Source: Paraburkholderia sp. CNPSo 3274 (GTDB lineage Bacteria; Pseudomonadota; Gammaproteobacteria; Burkholderiales; Burkholderiaceae). Taken from it: a DNA stretch of 64,000 bases. The position numbers and the translations under genes are program-made. This document shows, piece after piece, positions 62,013 to 64,000 of this stretch. The stretch spans positions 1 to 64,000 of the forward strand of contig NZ_JAMBPR010000049.1 of NCBI RefSeq assembly GCF_024206475.1, in the 5' to 3' direction. The notes below the pieces were generated by a model. It made no database searches, was not told the DNA's origin, and was given only the letters and a program-made list of their open reading frames with translations. Positions within the stretch are counted from its first letter, which is position 1; every line of letters begins with the position of its first letter.

Positions 62013-62801
62013 TTATGACTCGATCAATGCACGCACGCGCGTGGAAATGCGCGCGGCGGCTTCCTTCACGGCCGCGACCACGCGGTCGAGGTTGAAAAAC
62101 GCGAGGCGCTGCTCGGGCACGACGAGCGCAAGCGAGGCCACGGCTTCGCCCGATGCGTCGGTGAAGAGCGGCGAAGCGACGGCGGACATGCCCGCTTCGA
62201 GTTCGCCCTTCGAGAGATAGAAGCCCGCGCGGCGGATCTTGAGCAGGCTCGCGCGGAATTCTTCGAGCGAGGCCCCGAGTCCGCTAGCAGCAATGTCTTC
62301 GGGGTACTGCTCGAACAGCGCGGCGAGCTTCGCCTTCGGAAACGTCGAAAGGATCGCCTTGGGCGCGGCGCCAAGAAAGAGCGGACGCGGACGGCCGCGT
62401 CCATAGCGCAGGTCGAATACGGCGTCGTGCGATTCCCGGTGCGTATCGACGAGTTCATTGCCGTACCAGCGCGACATGACCGCGTCGAAGCCCGATTGCT
62501 CCGCCAGTTCGCGCATGACCGGCTGCCCCGCTTTTAACAGCGGATCGGAAATGCGCAGATGGTAGTCGAGCGTGATGATGCGTGGGCCGAGGCCGTATTC
62601 GCCGCCCACGAAGCGCAGCAGCATGCCGGTATCGACGAGTTCACGCAGATAGCGGTAAGCGGTCGGCACCGAGCATTGCAGTTCGGCCGCCACTTGTTCG
62701 GCGGAAAGAAAAGGCCGCGCCTCGGAAAAGAGTTCGAGGATGGACAGCAGTTTCGCAATGCTCGACAAAGGCCGGTCTCCGGTCACGCGTGGGGTGGCCA
62801 A
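62013..62801 (-). CDS. IclR-family transcriptional regulator
   Basis: The 262-residue regulator has an N-terminal winged helix (SSIAKLLSILELFSEARPFLSAEQVAAELQCSVPTAYRYLRELVDTGML, about 13-61) and an IclR effector domain (about 75-255). It probably controls the aromatic cluster. The start is uncertain. The frame opens with TTG at 62801, but a perfect TATAAT lies at 62801-62806 on the same strand, so transcription may begin inside this region. A TTG at 62768, 8 bases after GGAG, is a good alternative and gives 251 residues. Confidence 0.85.
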   Translation of the reverse strand: MATPRVTGDRPLSSIAKLLSILELFSEARPFLSAEQVAAELQCSVPTAYRYLRELVDTGMLLRFVGGEYGLGPRIITLDYHLRISDPLLKAGQPVMRELAEQSGFDAVMSRWYGNELVDTHRESHDAVFDLRYGRGRPRPLFLGAAPKAILSTFPKAKLAALFEQYPEDIAASGLGASLEEFRASLLKIRRAGFYLSKGELEAGMSAVASPLFTDASGEAVASLALVVPEQRLAFFNLDRVVAAVKEAAARISTRVRALIES

Positions 62802-62999
62802 TTATAGCGGCACGCTTCACCGCGTTCGTGCCCCGCAAACCCGGCGGCACCATGCAAAACCGCCGCATTGCAGGGCGCGCTTTACACGTCCCCTGCAATG
62901 CGGCGGTCGGTATGGATTACCGCTGCCACATGCACCGCGCATCCGACTTAGCGAAATTCGCCTGACATCATTCATGCGCGGTACATGTTTAGCATAGCT

Positions 63000-63743
63000 T
63001 TACTGCATATGCTGGCCACCGTTGATAGGAATATTTGCGCCCGTCACGAAGCCCGCTTCGTCCGAACACAGGAACAGCACGAGCGCCGCGACTTCACCCG
63101 GGTTGCCGAGGCGGCCCATCGGGATCTGCGGCAGGATCTTCGTGTCGAGAATGTCCTGAGGAATCGCGGTCACCATTTTCGTGGCGAGATAGCCCGGCGA
63201 AATGGTGTTCACGGTCACGCCCTTGCGGGCGACTTCCAACGCGAGCGACTTCGTGAAGCCGTGCATGCCGGCCTTCGCGGCGGCGTAGTTGGTCTGGCCG
63301 ACCGAACCCTTCGAACCGTTCACCGACGAAATGTTGATGATGCGGCCCCAAGCGCGCTCGACCATACTGTCGCACAGCGGCTTCGAGATATTGAAGATCG
63401 AGTCGAGATTCGTGCGCAGCACGGCGTCCCAATTGACCTTGTCGAGCTTGCGGAACGTCATGTCGCGCGTGATGCCCGCATTGTTCACGAGAATATCCAC
63501 GGGGCCGATCTCGCTCTGGATCTTCTTCGCGCCGCGCTGGCACGAATCGTAGTCAGCTACGTCCATGCCGCACGCGTGGAATTCGCGGTCGGTCTCCTTC
63601 ATGCGCGCCAGCCAGTCCTTCGCGCCCGCGTTATCGGGCGAGTGCGTCACGACAACGCGATAACCCGCATCATGCAGCTTCACGCTGATGGCTTCGCCAA
63701 GGCCGCCCATACCACCTGTTACCAATGCAATACGATTCGTCAT
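63000..63743 (-). CDS. phaB: Acetoacetyl-CoA reductase, PhaB-like SDR
   Basis: The 247-residue classical SDR has ALVTGGMGGLGEAI (about 6-19), NNAGITRDMTFRKL (about 85-98), the catalytic Ser in NISSVNGSKG and Tyr-x3-Lys in TNYAAAKAGMHGFTKSLA, and ends INGGQHMQ. These match PhbB/PhaB, which reduces acetoacetyl-CoA to (R)-3-hydroxybutyryl-CoA with NADPH for polyhydroxybutyrate. phaC and phaA are not adjacent, so it is probably an additional copy. Almost no ribosome site precedes the ATG (AGG directly adjoins it). Confidence 0.87.
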   Translation of the reverse strand: MTNRIALVTGGMGGLGEAISVKLHDAGYRVVVTHSPDNAGAKDWLARMKETDREFHACGMDVADYDSCQRGAKKIQSEIGPVDILVNNAGITRDMTFRKLDKVNWDAVLRTNLDSIFNISKPLCDSMVERAWGRIINISSVNGSKGSVGQTNYAAAKAGMHGFTKSLALEVARKGVTVNTISPGYLATKMVTAIPQDILDTKILPQIPMGRLGNPGEVAALVLFLCSDEAGFVTGANIPINGGQHMQ

Positions 63744-64000
63744 CCTATATATCCGCGAGAGTTGAGCGTCACTAAAACCGTGGCGTTACGCGTTACGCGT
63801 GCAGGCGCCACATACACTGTTGCCCAGCTTCATCTTTCCACCCAGGACGAAGACAAGGCGAATGCCGCGCGGCTTCTGGTCAATTTCTAGTATTGCGCGT
63901 GGTTGCTGCTACTGCCGGCTCGCCGCTGCTTCTCGCGCGACGAGCCGCTTGCTACCTGGTTACTACGTTGCTTCCCGCCTGGGATCAAGCCGGATCAAGC
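63744..64000. other. Right-end stretch without a supportable gene
   Basis: About 257 bases with no convincing frame. It contains the phaB promoter region, a short GTTACGC repeat near 63785, and a direct repeat of GGATCAAGC at the very end. The next gene presumably lies beyond the window. Confidence 0.5.

Overview
The window is about 64 kb of GC-rich DNA with dense, short-spaced genes and AGGAG-type ribosome sites. Gene content points to a soil or plant-associated member of the Burkholderiales, most likely Paraburkholderia, Caballeronia or a close relative. The basis is the many LysR/MHS-transporter modules, PhaB-type acetoacetyl-CoA reductase, AcnB, a high-potential iron-sulfur protein, uronate dehydrogenase and GH28 pectinase. 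The genus is an inference from gene families. No rRNA, tRNA, CRISPR array or prophage was seen. The only mobile element is the end of an IS3-family insertion sequence at the left edge.

Layout. 1-0.25 kb: IS3 end. 0.3-5 kb: a small four-cysteine exported protein, a LacI-type regulator convergent with a xylose-isomerase-like TIM-barrel enzyme, and a LysR/alcohol dehydrogenase divergent pair. 5-10.7 kb: a hexuronate locus with TRAP transporter dctPQM, a decayed porin, a LacI/GalR regulator and uronate dehydrogenase; two matching palindromes (GAAAACGTTTTC core) lie in front of the porin/TRAP block and of udh. 10.7-12.7 kb: hipBA toxin-antitoxin. 12.7-17.6 kb: LysR, M20 peptidase, MHS transporter and serine hydrolase. 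17.6-24.2 kb: serine-glyoxylate aminotransferase, MFS carrier and YdiJ-type FAD/Fe-S oxidoreductase, divergent from a GntR regulator. 24.2-27.8 kb: a second LysR, M20 amidohydrolase and MHS module. 27.9-36.8 kb: Kup potassium transporter, MarR-GNAT fusion, an internally deleted MHS carrier beside a PEP-mutase-family lyase, LysE exporter, alpha/beta hydrolase, LysR and SDR. 37-39.7 kb: acnB with a clear promoter and terminator.

39.8-53.4 kb is more accessory in character. It holds a TetR-controlled pair of small membrane proteins, a BON protein, a LysR/ureidoglycolate-lyase-like pair, an extra tatA, an AraC regulator, a C-terminally damaged cupin, a Tat-exported GH28 polygalacturonase, a Tat-exported HiPIP, an SRPBCC/oxidoreductase operon with its LysR, a LysR pseudogene and several small proteins. 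53.9-57.2 kb: LysR, methionine-type aminotransferase, amino-acid-binding protein and a small hydrophilic protein. 57.4-62.8 kb: an aromatic catabolic cluster (MHS importer, MhpA-like FAD hydroxylase, FAH-family hydrolase, VOC dioxygenase-like protein, IclR regulator). 63.0-63.7 kb: PhaB-like reductase.

How the genes fit together. The exported pectinase would release galacturonate, the TRAP system could import it, and Udh would oxidise it to the aldarolactone. The later steps are not in the window. The other catabolic modules repeat one plan: a regulator divergent from, or next to, an enzyme gene coupled to an MFS carrier. Several genes show decay (porin, LysR, MHS carrier, cupin, an SDR lacking its catalytic lysine), so this looks like an accessory region under turnover rather than a core block, apart from acnB and kup.
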